Below the pieces are notes generated by a model. It had not been told where the DNA came from. It made no database searches and worked only from the letters and a program-made list of their open reading frames with translations. Shown here one piece after another: positions 9,001 to 17,890 of a stretch of 64,000 nucleotides of DNA. The translations under genes were made by a program, and so were the position numbers. The DNA is taken from contig JAXGMV010000001.1 of assembly GCA_040768445.1 (NCBI GenBank), positions 2,046,001-2,110,000 on the forward strand. Reading direction: 5' to 3'. The stretch comes from JAXGMV01 sp040768445 (GTDB lineage Bacteria > Chloroflexota > Anaerolineae > Anaerolineales > Anaerolineaceae). Each line of letters starts with the position of its first letter. Positions within the stretch are counted from its first letter, which is position 1.

Positions 9001-11687
9001 GCAGCTGCCTGTTCCTGGCGAGTGCAACCGCTGAAAAATATACCGGACAGACGCCCACATTTAACCGGGTGGATGGCCTGTTTTATGCCAATATCGTCAT
9101 TCCACGTTTTCTCGTGCCTGGCACGCGATTGTTATTGTTTGAGTACTATCATGACTCGGGTGAAATTGAACCGACAACCTTTGAACAGCCAAGCATTCAT
9201 ATCGGGCGGGTAAAATTCCATCTGAGCACTGATATCTGCACAGACCCTGATACACTGACCGGATGTGAGCTCGGTACTGCTGATCCTGCAAATACTGAAC
9301 TGACATTCAATTTTCGAACGGCTGACCCATTTGCTAATATTCAATCCATCCTGCCGAAACCACCTGAAAGCGCTTTCAAATTCAGCTCAAAGGGTTCGTT
9401 GGGGACAGTTGTGGGTGAAGATAAGTGGACTTGCTCAGTCAAGATCATTGGTGGCACTTATAAACTTGTCTGTAAAGTTCTTGGGTTGGATTCGTTGGAA
9501 AATCCATGGACTGTTAGTTACAAGTTCGATGATGCTAGCGGCGAGTCGTATTATTTTGGGAACATGAATGTTGTCGAAGCCAGCACTTTTACACTTAATG
9601 TCTTGAAAAACACATCAGTGGTGTTTGAGGAAAATAATAATCTTGTGGTAGGAAAGATCGTTCAAATGACCGGTACAGGTGGCCTGGTCAGCTTGAGGGA
9701 TTCTGAAGACACCCCAATTGATGGAACAATCACGATCACAGAAAAAGAGGGCAAGAGCCTTGAGAGCTTTGCCTGCAGCGATACTACCAACTGTTCTCAG
9801 GACAGTACAACCGGGGCAATTACTATCAACAGCACTACGGCGCCCAGTTCTATCTATTTGAAAAAAGCTGGCAGTATTGAACTTGTGGGTACTTATGAAG
9901 CAGGCACAGGCGGTTTCCTGGCGAGCAGCGGCAGCAGACAGTATTCTATCAGCCAATTGAACACCGTAACAACTGAATCTGCCTGGTGGTACTCCAACTC
10001 AGGCGCTAACGCCTGGCCGACTGACCTGATTGTCGACCGTGAACTGCAAGCCAGAATCAAGCTTGATATCCCCGGGGTTGATTTTAACGATAAAGTACTC
10101 CTTGGACGCAATGTCATAGTGACGGTGATTGGTTCATCAGCGGTGCCTAACTGTACAATCGGCGCTCCGGGAACAGGCACAGCAGGGGAATACATGGTCA
10201 AGGTGACATGGAATGACACTTCTACGCCGCCCGGTCCCAAGCTGGATTTCACCATGAATTGCGGCAGCAACAATGCCACCTTGCCTTATCCGGTTGAACT
10301 TGAGTTGTCCTTTGCAAATGCCGGCGATGATCTGACCGCAGGCGACGATTTTGCATTCAGCAGTACTGCCACCACCAGCAAGTTCGTTAACATTAAGGTA
10401 GCAGATAATCTCACCCTGACTACCAACGTCAAGCGATTTCCGATTGCAGGCCACCCTGAAATGATCTCCAATGCTTCCCCTGCAACACTTTCAACCTTCC
10501 ACATTGGTGAAAAGTACAGCCTCAGTTTCCGCATAACTTCTATATATGGCTCATACAATAATTGGGGTTCGATATACACATCTAATGCAGCGATTATTGA
10601 TGATTATCTCAACCACGATAACTCAATCGTAATAACCTTCCCGGATAATGTTGCTGCGGCTATTGATTGGAGCCAGAGCACCTGCGGCACAGAGAATGCT
10701 ATAAAAGTAAGATTGAACCAACGCACAATTTTAAGCTCTGCAGATTACGTCGATAAGAGCTTTAATTGGTTAAAGTTAAAATGGGATTATTGGTACTGGG
10801 GGAATATTGAGTTTGAACTTTACAATAACCCCTGTTATATCGTATTTAAGTCAACAGCAGATACTCCCGGGCAAAATACGACCTTTAGTTTCACCTCACA
10901 TAACAACAGCTATAAGTCAACCCGCTCATATTCAAATGACGGGGTAAAGAAGCAGGATCTCTCCATCGCTGTTTCGCCCAGCCCGACAAATGGTTATGTT
11001 GATGTACCTCTGCCTATCACAATCAGTTTGACGCCCACTACAAATACAGATACAACCCTGCCGCCCATTGAGACATCGGTGACCAATTTTGACACGCAAA
11101 TCTTTGCTTCTGCAGATTGCGGCACAATTTCAGACAAAAAGATTATCGATACCAAGACAGCGCAGTTGACGCTAACTTCACCTTCTGAATGTGTCAGTCA
11201 AAAGTTAAAAATCAGGTATGTCCAGAATAAGTACTTCAATGCAAAACCTGCTGTGGCGAACACGTATGAGGAGTATACGTATTCAATTCAGAAACACAAT
11301 TCAATAACCAGTCTGCAGTACTACAATGGCACAAGTTGGGTCTCGACCTTCCCGTTTGATACTAGTACGCCTAATTCGGCTGTCACAGGAACCGCATATA
11401 AATTCAGGGTTAGGGTGGTTGACAATGATAATCCGTCCCATGCGATTATTCCTTCTGGAACGGTAAAGGTGACTGCGACTGGCGGAACATTCACCATCAA
11501 TGATGATGCTGTTGCTGCCAACGAATATTACGACCTCACACTGGATGCTCAGGGTTATGCTGAATTCAGTATCAAATTCAGTGCTGTAGCTACCAATATC
11601 AAAATCAATTACGACTATCCCGGATCAACGAAGTTCAATGCCGCTACACTCAGTAGTTCGGCCGGTTTTAGTGTGAAAGCACCTTAG
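6081..11687 (+). CDS. Giant membrane-anchored FHA/Ig-like repeat protein (1868 aa)
   Basis: Residues about 5-105 are an FHA-like domain (IGSHPDNHISI, then LPFHAAF, keeping the conserved His). Residues about 130-345 are CARDB-like beta sandwiches, including ASPNYPGQ, similar to the protein encoded at 3916. One strong transmembrane helix lies near 362-385. The remaining ~1480 residues would be outside the membrane and consist of Ig-like beta domains: several with an LEW/IRW/FSW-S-V core (about 390-800), a Big_3-type repeat near 820-910, and another Ig-like repeat at the C-terminus. No signal peptide is seen, which fits an N-in/C-out single-pass topology. A surface stalk or adhesin tethered to cytoplasmic partners is the natural reading. 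Its place in the eCIS operon suggests docking or target sensing; this is inference. Confidence 0.8.
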   Translation: MNEFFTGQVNSNPTKEGDEFEFELPLVNIGSHPDNHISISGMGVLPFHAAFYRQNGNIRIIKTAPDAEIKIEGNPLQTTSASVGENQRVDIGSYAIFLSRGSSPSGMHLVMRDQAAETMQSAQSVRDDGEQNILVNLVTQQTEVEVEQTAIYEFEIINAGRIVAGFSVNVTGVPEEWVQVSLRLINLNEGQRANVRVGITPPRASSSTAGKHPISIVVASPNYPGQQSVTRTDLTILPYYEFMVGNLSPRQKTVRWRDRKGTVQLPINNQSNTGVDFNVVALDEENGCNFDFVLGEDYRLTRQAVLPVAQADQLELPIEITPIKQPVISFRSKRYHYTTTINIAGQAAAPQTVSGAVVSRPLLGWFSILFTTFLVLVGLFILIQPRINYFQVAASKDVIELGDTTQLEWSVSPFAGRLSISNTDKPVTRGMKRLTVAPQQSTTYDLVAGNWLSGMLGLDRRAALTVLVVPPSPEITVFAADKRIVDKGVPVNIRWSVTKAEKVLLTIDEVVYELPKDQFSGQQSVLLEEDSVITLRADSLSGSELRSMFVKVVPPKIIINKFSVWVSTSGSTAAVPSRDSLALERQSVDAKGSPHKAAILPVSLNPQPNYEESDFPNKFVELIMDKTSDTGYRVEFSMPDRELAKGEQVMLEWEVDGVENVKIAPFTETLPSKGRQPFFPQESMNFVMTAKSGELEQIFMLPVNVFDGVPPTTPKVDFFKAVPTKMVGAGDVQFSWSVSGEWTHIQLAKGVDNGEEVVADWINPQGFKTLKVDKSTTFLLKAWNGSLSTASPVDVTVDPSLIPIGIKIKSVYTDADQFILRQKVTVTVEFLKIPADKPAPSGKVVVTDGYSVCDINLPALSCDLTFNTPGAKNITASYEGDSIYLQATSAPYPTPPAVIFVQSTKVDLVPGYFVLQTGTDITNISDPAFELAMEQGLRIIVEVRPLTLSVPDDSKSKVNVSICEQDAFEKIVPGSCLFLASATAEKYTGQTPTFNRVDGLFYANIVIPRFLVPGTRLLLFEYYHDSGEIEPTTFEQPSIHIGRVKFHLSTDICTDPDTLTGCELGTADPANTELTFNFRTADPFANIQSILPKPPESAFKFSSKGSLGTVVGEDKWTCSVKIIGGTYKLVCKVLGLDSLENPWTVSYKFDDASGESYYFGNMNVVEASTFTLNVLKNTSVVFEENNNLVVGKIVQMTGTGGLVSLRDSEDTPIDGTITITEKEGKSLESFACSDTTNCSQDSTTGAITINSTTAPSSIYLKKAGSIELVGTYEAGTGGFLASSGSRQYSISQLNTVTTESAWWYSNSGANAWPTDLIVDRELQARIKLDIPGVDFNDKVLLGRNVIVTVIGSSAVPNCTIGAPGTGTAGEYMVKVTWNDTSTPPGPKLDFTMNCGSNNATLPYPVELELSFANAGDDLTAGDDFAFSSTATTSKFVNIKVADNLTLTTNVKRFPIAGHPEMISNASPATLSTFHIGEKYSLSFRITSIYGSYNNWGSIYTSNAAIIDDYLNHDNSIVITFPDNVAAAIDWSQSTCGTENAIKVRLNQRTILSSADYVDKSFNWLKLKWDYWYWGNIEFELYNNPCYIVFKSTADTPGQNTTFSFTSHNNSYKSTRSYSNDGVKKQDLSIAVSPSPTNGYVDVPLPITISLTPTTNTDTTLPPIETSVTNFDTQIFASADCGTISDKKIIDTKTAQLTLTSPSECVSQKLKIRYVQNKYFNAKPAVANTYEEYTYSIQKHNSITSLQYYNGTSWVSTFPFDTSTPNSAVTGTAYKFRVRVVDNDNPSHAIIPSGTVKVTATGGTFTINDDAVAANEYYDLTLDAQGYAEFSIKFSAVATNIKINYDYPGSTKFNAATLSSSAGFSVKAP

Positions 11688-11691
11688 ATAA

Positions 11692-12972
11692 ATGGAGCCA
11701 CAATTGTTCAACAAACATCTGAAGGGTCTGCAAATAGCATTAATCCTGATACTGATTGGCAGCATTGGCGGATGCGCGCCTAATGAGGTACAGCAGACGA
11801 AAATCGGCATCCTGTCTGGCGGCGCATCTGCAGAAGCTGCGGCAAGTGCGCCAGTGATCGCCGCTGAACAGCAGTCCGGTTATGACCAGGCGGCAAAAAC
11901 GTTGAACCTGGATATTCCGACTATCCAGGCAATCGAAGGCGCCGACGTTGATGATGTGCAGATCGCAGTCAGGACACTTGTCGAAGAGAATGATGTCACA
12001 GCAATTGTCGGCTCATCGACCAATGAAGCAGCCATGAAGGCTGTCTCGTTGGTGAATTTCTTCAACGTACCGATGGTTGTACCAAGCACCAGCGGCGAAA
12101 ACATTCTGCCTTCAAACAACCTCTGGGCATTCAACCTGAGCGCGCCCACCAGTGCTTATGCAAACTACATATTTGGTTCCTTGATTCTAAAACCTGCAGT
12201 AATACCTTCAGTTGAAGGAAGCACCGCAGTAAATGAGAACAGTGGCAGGCTGGCGATCATTTACGAACAAAACACGTTTGGCGAAAGTGCCGCAGTCGCA
12301 GCTGCGCAGGCTGCCATGTCGCTCTCAATGGAGATCACGCTCTATCAGCCTTTTAAGACCGAGAACCCAGACCCAATGGAACTAAAGACCATTGCAAAGG
12401 ATGTTTCAGAAAGCGGCGCCCACCTGGTTTACATGGTGTGCAGTGACCCGGAAATGTCAATACAGCTTGTTGAGGCGCTGAAAAATGCCTATCAAAATGG
12501 TTTGATGCCATTACTGGTTGGTGTGGAAGGTGGCTTTGCATCACACTGGTTTCTCACTTCAGCGGAGGCAGATGGTGTTTACCTGATCCGCCAGGCAATT
12601 GACAGATCCGACTGCCCGGGTGATATCGATACGGTTTATGAGGCAAAATCCTATGCGGCACTATTTTTGTTAGAGAAAGCGCTTCAACAGGCAGAGGAAC
12701 AGCAGCCTGTCGAGAGCCGGCTTTCGGCATTTATCAATCCGGCGACAGATGAACTGCCGCTGAGGCGAGAAGCTGTGAGAGATATTTTGAAGGGAATGAA
12801 CCTCTCTGTACCCTGCATAGGCCAGGTGGCATTTGATACCAGCGGACAGAATAAGACTCAAATATTCGAGATTCTATTGGTTGATGATGGGTTGATAACC
12901 AGTGTCAGTGAAGATTACTTTAGAGAAGCTCTTGAGCAGGTGATCGCCCGGGGAATTCTGGAGATGGATTAG
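11692..12972 (+). CDS. Receptor-family (Peripla_BP_6-like) solute-binding lipoprotein
   Basis: A 426-residue protein with a lipoprotein signal peptide (hydrophobic stretch, then GSIGGC, lipidated Cys near residue 28). The mature part has the two-lobed periplasmic-binding fold of branched-chain amino-acid receptors (TKIGILSGG start; AIVGSSTNEAA and VPMVVPSTSG in the first lobe; LAIIYEQNTFGES in the second). ABC permease and ATPase genes are absent nearby, which is unusual for transport. It starts 4 bp after the giant Ig protein and ends 12 bp before the AAA+ ATPase gene, so it belongs to the injection-system transcript. It may act as a ligand sensor for the apparatus. The family is clear and the ligand is unknown. 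Confidence 0.8.
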   Translation: MEPQLFNKHLKGLQIALILILIGSIGGCAPNEVQQTKIGILSGGASAEAAASAPVIAAEQQSGYDQAAKTLNLDIPTIQAIEGADVDDVQIAVRTLVEENDVTAIVGSSTNEAAMKAVSLVNFFNVPMVVPSTSGENILPSNNLWAFNLSAPTSAYANYIFGSLILKPAVIPSVEGSTAVNENSGRLAIIYEQNTFGESAAVAAAQAAMSLSMEITLYQPFKTENPDPMELKTIAKDVSESGAHLVYMVCSDPEMSIQLVEALKNAYQNGLMPLLVGVEGGFASHWFLTSAEADGVYLIRQAIDRSDCPGDIDTVYEAKSYAALFLLEKALQQAEEQQPVESRLSAFINPATDELPLRREAVRDILKGMNLSVPCIGQVAFDTSGQNKTQIFEILLVDDGLITSVSEDYFREALEQVIARGILEMD

Positions 12973-12984
12973 GACTGTTTCGCA

Positions 12985-15165
12985 ATGGTAATTGAAAACA
13001 GGCTTCAGCGGGATTATTTATCAGCGGTTCTAAAGTATCTTGACACGCGCCTTGAGCGTGAGATTTACCGCTGGCAATCTGCCGGGCAGAATTTCGATGA
13101 CCGGTTTCGTGGGCTGCGGATTAATGCTGAGGAAGCCTTGCTGCTTACCAAACGAGCTCCCGGGCTGAATTGGGGCAGCATGGCAGTCATTTCTCAAGAA
13201 GGAACCCTGCAATTTGATAAGGACCTCGAAAGTGCTGCGCAAAAGATCAAAGACATAGAAGCACAGGCTGATCAAGAGGGGATACCACTGCGCTTACGCC
13301 AGCTTGCACAGACGTTTAATCTGAGTGAATTTGAGTGGTGGGCGTTTGTGGTATGCCTGGCGCCAGCCCTGGATCTGCGTTATGAACGCATATTTGGCTA
13401 CTTGCAGGATGACGTTACACGCGTACAACCATCAGTTGATTTGATCCTCAACCTGCTTGTCCCAGAGGGACTTGGCAGGCTGGACTACTTACCTTATTTT
13501 GAGCCTTCACAATCACTGTGCCTTTTCCGCTTGCTGCTGCCAGTAGAAGAAAATAATCGCCCTCCCAACAGCTTGCGGAAAGCGTATCAGGCTGCTCCAC
13601 AGGTCGTTTCCTGGCTGCTTGGTGCTTACCTGCCAAAATCTGAAAAGTCTGGCATTGAGTATCTGCCGTTTGAGGAAGGCGATCAGCATACAATAGATGA
13701 TTTAATTTTTGGCGTGGACAGCCTGCCGTCTACAGAAGTCATTGCAGAAATTAAATCGCTCATCTCTCTCATCGGTGAAGATGCCATTCAAATGGATTTT
13801 GCAGCCAGACAAATCTCCCAACGCCTTGAGAAACCACTGCTGATCATTCGACAAAGTAACCAGTCTAACGATGGTGCTCAGCAGGATCAATTATCTTCTG
13901 CCGTGAGAGACGCCCGTATGCTGGGTGCCATACTTTACATTCAAAACGCTGATCATTTTTTCACACCTGATGGGTGTCTAATGACGGAAGCGTTTAAGGT
14001 GGTTAGATTGCTTGATGAGGCAGTCATTTTGGGTAGCAAAAAACCTTTCAGGTTTGCAGATGATATGCCCGGCAATGATTATCCCTTGATGCGCATTCAC
14101 TTCGAGACTTTATCCACCGGCGAGAGGGCAGATTTGTGGACAGAACTGCTTGAAGGTGTTGCCGATGAATTGCCTCAGAAATCTATTGAAATGATTGCCG
14201 GACAGTTCAGCCTGACAACAGGGCAGATTGTTGCGGCTGCCAGTTCTGCCATGTCACAGGCGCTTCAAGAAGGACGCCAACTCAACAGCCAGGATTTGTT
14301 CGAAGCGGCTCGCTTCCACTCAAATCACCAGCTGTCAACAATGGCAGATAAAATACTGCCGCGCTACTCATGGACCGATCTGATACTGCCTGAAACGCCA
14401 ATCAGCATGCTGCATGAAATGGTTGGCATGATTAAATCGCGGCCACAAGTGCTTGAGGAGTGGGGGCTGGGGAAGAAATTGACCAGCAGCATGGGTGTTT
14501 CCGCTCTCTTTACAGGGCCTCCCGGCACTGGTAAAACCCTCGCGGCCCAGATAATTGCCCACGAACTTGGAATCGATCTGTACCGCATTGATCTGTCAAC
14601 GGTGATCAGCAAGTATGTCGGTGAGACAGAAAAAAACCTGGAGCGGATTTTTAACGAAGCCCAGACGAGCAATGCCATCCTGTTCTTTGATGAGGCAGAT
14701 ACCATCTTCGGTAAGCGATCAGAGGTAAAAGACGCGCACGACCGCTATGCCAACATTGAAGTGGGATATCTGCTGCAGCGCATGGAAGCGTATGACGGGG
14801 TGGCTATCCTGGCGACCAACCTGCGAGCCAACCTGGATGAGGCTTTCACCCGCCGGCTGCAGTTCATCATTAATTTCCCCTTTCCCGAAGAAGAGTACCG
14901 CCGGCAGATTTGGCAGGTGCTGCTGCCGCCCGGAATGCCAATGGATGATGAAGTTGACCTGGGTCTGCTTGCAAAACGCTTTAAACTGGCTGGCGGGAGT
15001 ATCCGTAACTGTATTGTCACAGCCGCCTTTCTGGCAGCTGATGAAAATGGACCTGATAACAGTAAAACATGTGTGGGTATGAAACACCTCATGCATGGTG
15101 TGAAGCGTGAATTACAAAAAATGGGAAAACTTGTCCAGGACAGAGATTTTCTCTATCAGGAGTGA
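12985..15165 (+). CDS. eCIS-associated AAA+ ATPase (Afp15/Pvc15-like)
   Basis: A 726-residue protein. The N-terminal ~460 residues are alpha-helical and family-specific; the C-terminus holds a classic AAA+ domain with Walker A GPPGTGKT (residues 511-518), Walker B ILFFDEAD (565-572) and a sensor ATNLRANLDEAFTRR with arginine fingers. ATPases of this type accompany nearly every eCIS cluster (Afp15, Pvc15) and are thought to help assembly, cargo loading or particle release. The gene is followed 14 bp later by the DUF4157 gene, whose own Shine-Dalgarno overlaps this stop region. The eCIS-type architecture (long N-terminal region, single C-terminal AAA) separates it from ClpV or FtsH. Confidence 0.9.
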   Translation: MVIENRLQRDYLSAVLKYLDTRLEREIYRWQSAGQNFDDRFRGLRINAEEALLLTKRAPGLNWGSMAVISQEGTLQFDKDLESAAQKIKDIEAQADQEGIPLRLRQLAQTFNLSEFEWWAFVVCLAPALDLRYERIFGYLQDDVTRVQPSVDLILNLLVPEGLGRLDYLPYFEPSQSLCLFRLLLPVEENNRPPNSLRKAYQAAPQVVSWLLGAYLPKSEKSGIEYLPFEEGDQHTIDDLIFGVDSLPSTEVIAEIKSLISLIGEDAIQMDFAARQISQRLEKPLLIIRQSNQSNDGAQQDQLSSAVRDARMLGAILYIQNADHFFTPDGCLMTEAFKVVRLLDEAVILGSKKPFRFADDMPGNDYPLMRIHFETLSTGERADLWTELLEGVADELPQKSIEMIAGQFSLTTGQIVAAASSAMSQALQEGRQLNSQDLFEAARFHSNHQLSTMADKILPRYSWTDLILPETPISMLHEMVGMIKSRPQVLEEWGLGKKLTSSMGVSALFTGPPGTGKTLAAQIIAHELGIDLYRIDLSTVISKYVGETEKNLERIFNEAQTSNAILFFDEADTIFGKRSEVKDAHDRYANIEVGYLLQRMEAYDGVAILATNLRANLDEAFTRRLQFIINFPFPEEEYRRQIWQVLLPPGMPMDDEVDLGLLAKRFKLAGGSIRNCIVTAAFLAADENGPDNSKTCVGMKHLMHGVKRELQKMGKLVQDRDFLYQE

Positions 15166-15179
15166 GAAAGGAGCTCGGC

Positions 15180-16856
15180 ATGTCTGCTTATCAAAAATCG
15201 GTGACAAAAGCGAAAACCGAACCGCATGGTTCGGTCAGTAAGGTGAAAGCAAGTGAAACCAGGAAGATGACTCCCGGTCAACTACTGAATGCACCTGAAA
15301 CCATGAGACCGGAAGATGTGCTCACTGCACAAAAAGAATTTGGAAACCAGGTGGTGCAGCGCGCCCTGGATGAAGAAAAGCAAGAACCAACAGATAAGCA
15401 GGGCAATTTGCATGACGAGTTGTCTTCGACCATTCAGCAGTCTCGGGGAAACGGCGCCTCTCTGCCAAAGAATTTGCAGCAGGATATTGGTAAAAAACTG
15501 AACCATGATTTTAGTAATGTCAGACTGCACACAGATGAAAAGGCAGACAAACTGAGCCGTGCGATTCATGCCAGAGCATTTACGATTGGTTCTGATATCT
15601 ACTTTAAAAATGGGGTGTTTGCACCCAGTACCCAAAAAGGACGCGAGACACTGGTTCATGAGCTGACGCATGTCGTTCAACAAAGTAACAGCAAGTTCTC
15701 CGGCGGAAAATTGAAACTTGGATCACCAGGTTCTGCCATGGAAAAAGAAGCCGATCTCAAAGGAAAACAGGGCAGCCAGTCTGTGATCAGTGCCCCATCT
15801 CCAGCCGTTCAGCGGGCTGAAGAGGAAGAAGAACTGCAGATGCAGTCTGAGGAAGAAGAAGAAATCCAAATGCAGTCTGAGGAAGAAGAATTGCAGATGC
15901 AGGAGGATGAAGAAGAATTGCAGATGCAGGAAGAGGAAGAAGAAATCCAGATGCAGGAAGAGGAAGAAGAATTGCAGATGCAGGAGGATGAAGAAGAAAT
16001 CCAAATGCAAGGTGAAGAAGAAGAATTGCAGATGCAAGAGGATGAAGAAGAAATCCAAATGCAGCCAGATGCTGGAGGTGTTGTTCAACGGGGAATAACC
16101 GACTGGTTTAAGAAAAAGAAAAAAGATCCTGCACTTAATCCGCCGGAATTTAAACCGACCGTAAAACCTGTAACGCCACGCGGGAAGCCGCTGACAGCCA
16201 AGGGACAGCAGGTTCTGGACACAATTAAAGCAACCAAACCCAGCAGTAGAACTATGCAAGAGCAGATTGCCAGTAAGGCGAAGCATATGGGCTCATCTGA
16301 CGCATCATCTACTCGCGCAAAAGCAAGACTTGCTTCAAGCACACAAAAAGTGGAAGATGAGCAGTCACACAGATTTTCGCGTGATGTTGCCCAGGGAGTG
16401 GATACCAAGAAGATGGTTCAGGTATCGCAAAAAGAGACCCTTGTTCGCACGTTGAAGAATCCGAATGCCACTGAACAGGAACGTCAGGATGCGGAAAGCC
16501 AGCTTCGGGAGTTTCACAAGAGTGGTCCTTTCAAAAAGAACCCTGCCACTGTAGCTTTGGACGAACGAAGAAAACTATTGAAAGAAAAAGCAAAATCGGG
16601 CGATAAGAACGCAATGGATCTGTACAGAAAAGAAAAAGCCCCATCATTCCTGTCAAAGGCAAAAGGCTTCTACGGTAAACACAAGGACACATTTGGGAAG
16701 ATCGGCTCTATGGCAGGTAAAGCCTTGGGGATGGGGGGTGATGAGAAAGAGGAAGCCAAAGGCAGCGGCGGCGGCGATCGCGGCGGTTATGCAGTCATCA
16801 TTGCCCAGCTCATGCAAGAGAACAAGATGCTGAAAGATCAATTGGGGAAGAAGTAG
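15180..16856 (+). CDS. DUF4157 (eCIS core domain) protein with acidic repeats
   Basis: 558 residues. The ATG at 15180 is preferred because AAGGAG lies 6 bp upstream; an upstream GTG at 15162 would overlap the ATPase gene. Residues about 95-175 are the DUF4157 domain (LNHDFSNVRLHTDEKA; HELTHVVQQ with a zinc-protease-like HELTH at 160-164). Residues 214-295 are nine tandem acidic units ending in QMQ. The rest is basic and helical (GITDWFKKKKK, about 305), ending in a short coiled coil. DUF4157 proteins are hallmark eCIS cargo or cargo-related proteins; whether this one is an effector, a protease or a structural adaptor cannot be told, and no known toxin domain is visible at the C-terminus. VQR tripeptides recur (for example VVQRALDEE, PAVQRAEEE, VVQRGITDW). 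Confidence 0.88.
   Translation: MSAYQKSVTKAKTEPHGSVSKVKASETRKMTPGQLLNAPETMRPEDVLTAQKEFGNQVVQRALDEEKQEPTDKQGNLHDELSSTIQQSRGNGASLPKNLQQDIGKKLNHDFSNVRLHTDEKADKLSRAIHARAFTIGSDIYFKNGVFAPSTQKGRETLVHELTHVVQQSNSKFSGGKLKLGSPGSAMEKEADLKGKQGSQSVISAPSPAVQRAEEEEELQMQSEEEEEIQMQSEEEELQMQEDEEELQMQEEEEEIQMQEEEEELQMQEDEEEIQMQGEEEELQMQEDEEEIQMQPDAGGVVQRGITDWFKKKKKDPALNPPEFKPTVKPVTPRGKPLTAKGQQVLDTIKATKPSSRTMQEQIASKAKHMGSSDASSTRAKARLASSTQKVEDEQSHRFSRDVAQGVDTKKMVQVSQKETLVRTLKNPNATEQERQDAESQLREFHKSGPFKKNPATVALDERRKLLKEKAKSGDKNAMDLYRKEKAPSFLSKAKGFYGKHKDTFGKIGSMAGKALGMGGDEKEEAKGSGGGDRGGYAVIIAQLMQENKMLKDQLGKK
15819..16064 (+). repeat. Nine-copy 27-30-bp coding repeat (acidic LQMQ/IQMQ units)
   Basis: Nine tandem units of nine or ten codons encode (S/E/G)(E/D)EEE(L/I)QMQ variants inside the DUF4157 gene. 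Units alternate between LQMQ and IQMQ forms and between GAA and GAG codons, so they are not identical at DNA level, but they are similar enough to allow copy-number change by slippage. On the opposite strand they create a spurious Phe/Leu-rich ORF. Confidence 0.9.
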
Positions 16857-16909
16857 TGCATTCAATCATTGCCAGGTGCAGTGATGCACCACTAAGGAGG
16901 GAATGACCT

Positions 16910-17767
16910 GTGATAGCCGATGTTGATGAAGTTTTGCGGAAAATGTTGACCCGCGAAATGGAGATTAAACGAAATGAGGTGGAGATAATGTTCGACCAGC
17001 CTAAACGGGAATGGTCCTCCCGCTTGAGCAAGCCGACTCTCAACCTGTTTCTGTTTGATATTCGCGAGAACCTACGGCTCAGGATAGCAGAGCAGTACAC
17101 AACTACAACCCGCCCTGACGGTAATGCAGAGGTCAGGCGTAACCCGGTCAGGATTGATCTGCGCTACCTGATGACTGCGTGGGCGAAGGATCCTGAAGAT
17201 GAGCATTTGATGCTGTCTTCAGCGCTGAGTGGGATACTGCGCAATCCGTTTTTACCGTCCGACTTGCTGACTGAAAGACTTGTAAACCAGCCAGTTCCGA
17301 TTCCAGTGGATATTGCGAACTTTCAGCCTGAAATGGGTCCAGTGGACAAATTCTCTGAGATTTGGGGCGTTCTGGACAATGAGATGCGGCCGGGGATTTT
17401 GCTGACAGTTACGTTGTCAATTGACCCACATAAGCCGCAGGTATTTCCATCTGTGCGCACCCGTGAAGCTCGAGTGCTTCAGGATACTACATTTGGCGCC
17501 CATGACAATAAGACTGTTGTCACCAAGATAATTGACAGGAAATACCTTTCGGTTGGTGGGTCGATAAAGAGCGAGAAGTACGATCCATCGACCCTTACCG
17601 TGGTGATGGTTGAAAATCAGGTTGTACTGCCGCTCGATACCAGAGGCAGGTTTGCTATTCACAATATTTTGGAAGGTGAGTATCACCTGGATATCATTTA
17701 CAACCAAAAAGTGCTTAAGAGACAGCTCATAAAAGTGCCCTCAGCAAGCTATGAATTTACGGTTTAG
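16910..17767 (+). CDS. DUF4255 tail terminator (Pvc16/Afp16-like)
   Basis: 285 residues with GTG start and a strong AAGGAGG 9 bp upstream. Residues 1-190 match the DUF4255/Pvc16 N-terminal domain (IADVDEVLRKML start; PTLNLFLFDIRENLRLR; a basic RRNPVRIDLRYLMTAWA segment). The C-terminal ~80 residues form a small beta domain (IHNILEGEYHLDIIYNQ), like the carboxypeptidase-regulatory or Ig-type tail often seen here. In Afp and PVC this protein caps the distal end of the sheath and tube and stops polymerisation. It comes directly before the sheath gene. Confidence 0.88.
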   Translation: MIADVDEVLRKMLTREMEIKRNEVEIMFDQPKREWSSRLSKPTLNLFLFDIRENLRLRIAEQYTTTTRPDGNAEVRRNPVRIDLRYLMTAWAKDPEDEHLMLSSALSGILRNPFLPSDLLTERLVNQPVPIPVDIANFQPEMGPVDKFSEIWGVLDNEMRPGILLTVTLSIDPHKPQVFPSVRTREARVLQDTTFGAHDNKTVVTKIIDRKYLSVGGSIKSEKYDPSTLTVVMVENQVVLPLDTRGRFAIHNILEGEYHLDIIYNQKVLKRQLIKVPSASYEFTV

Positions 17768-17890
17768 GTATTTTTTTCGGATCATCAAGTAAATGGAAAG
17801 GAGAGCAAACATACACAAATCATGTATCAATCAGGGATGAAGTATTGATCCTTAATCGCCAGATAATTTCAGTTGAAATGGAGAGAGACC

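Noticed and set aside
15723..16286. Long minus-strand ORF of 187 codons over the acidic repeats
   Set aside because: It is Phe/Leu/His-rich only because it is the complement of the Glu/Gln/Met repeat; it has no independent support.
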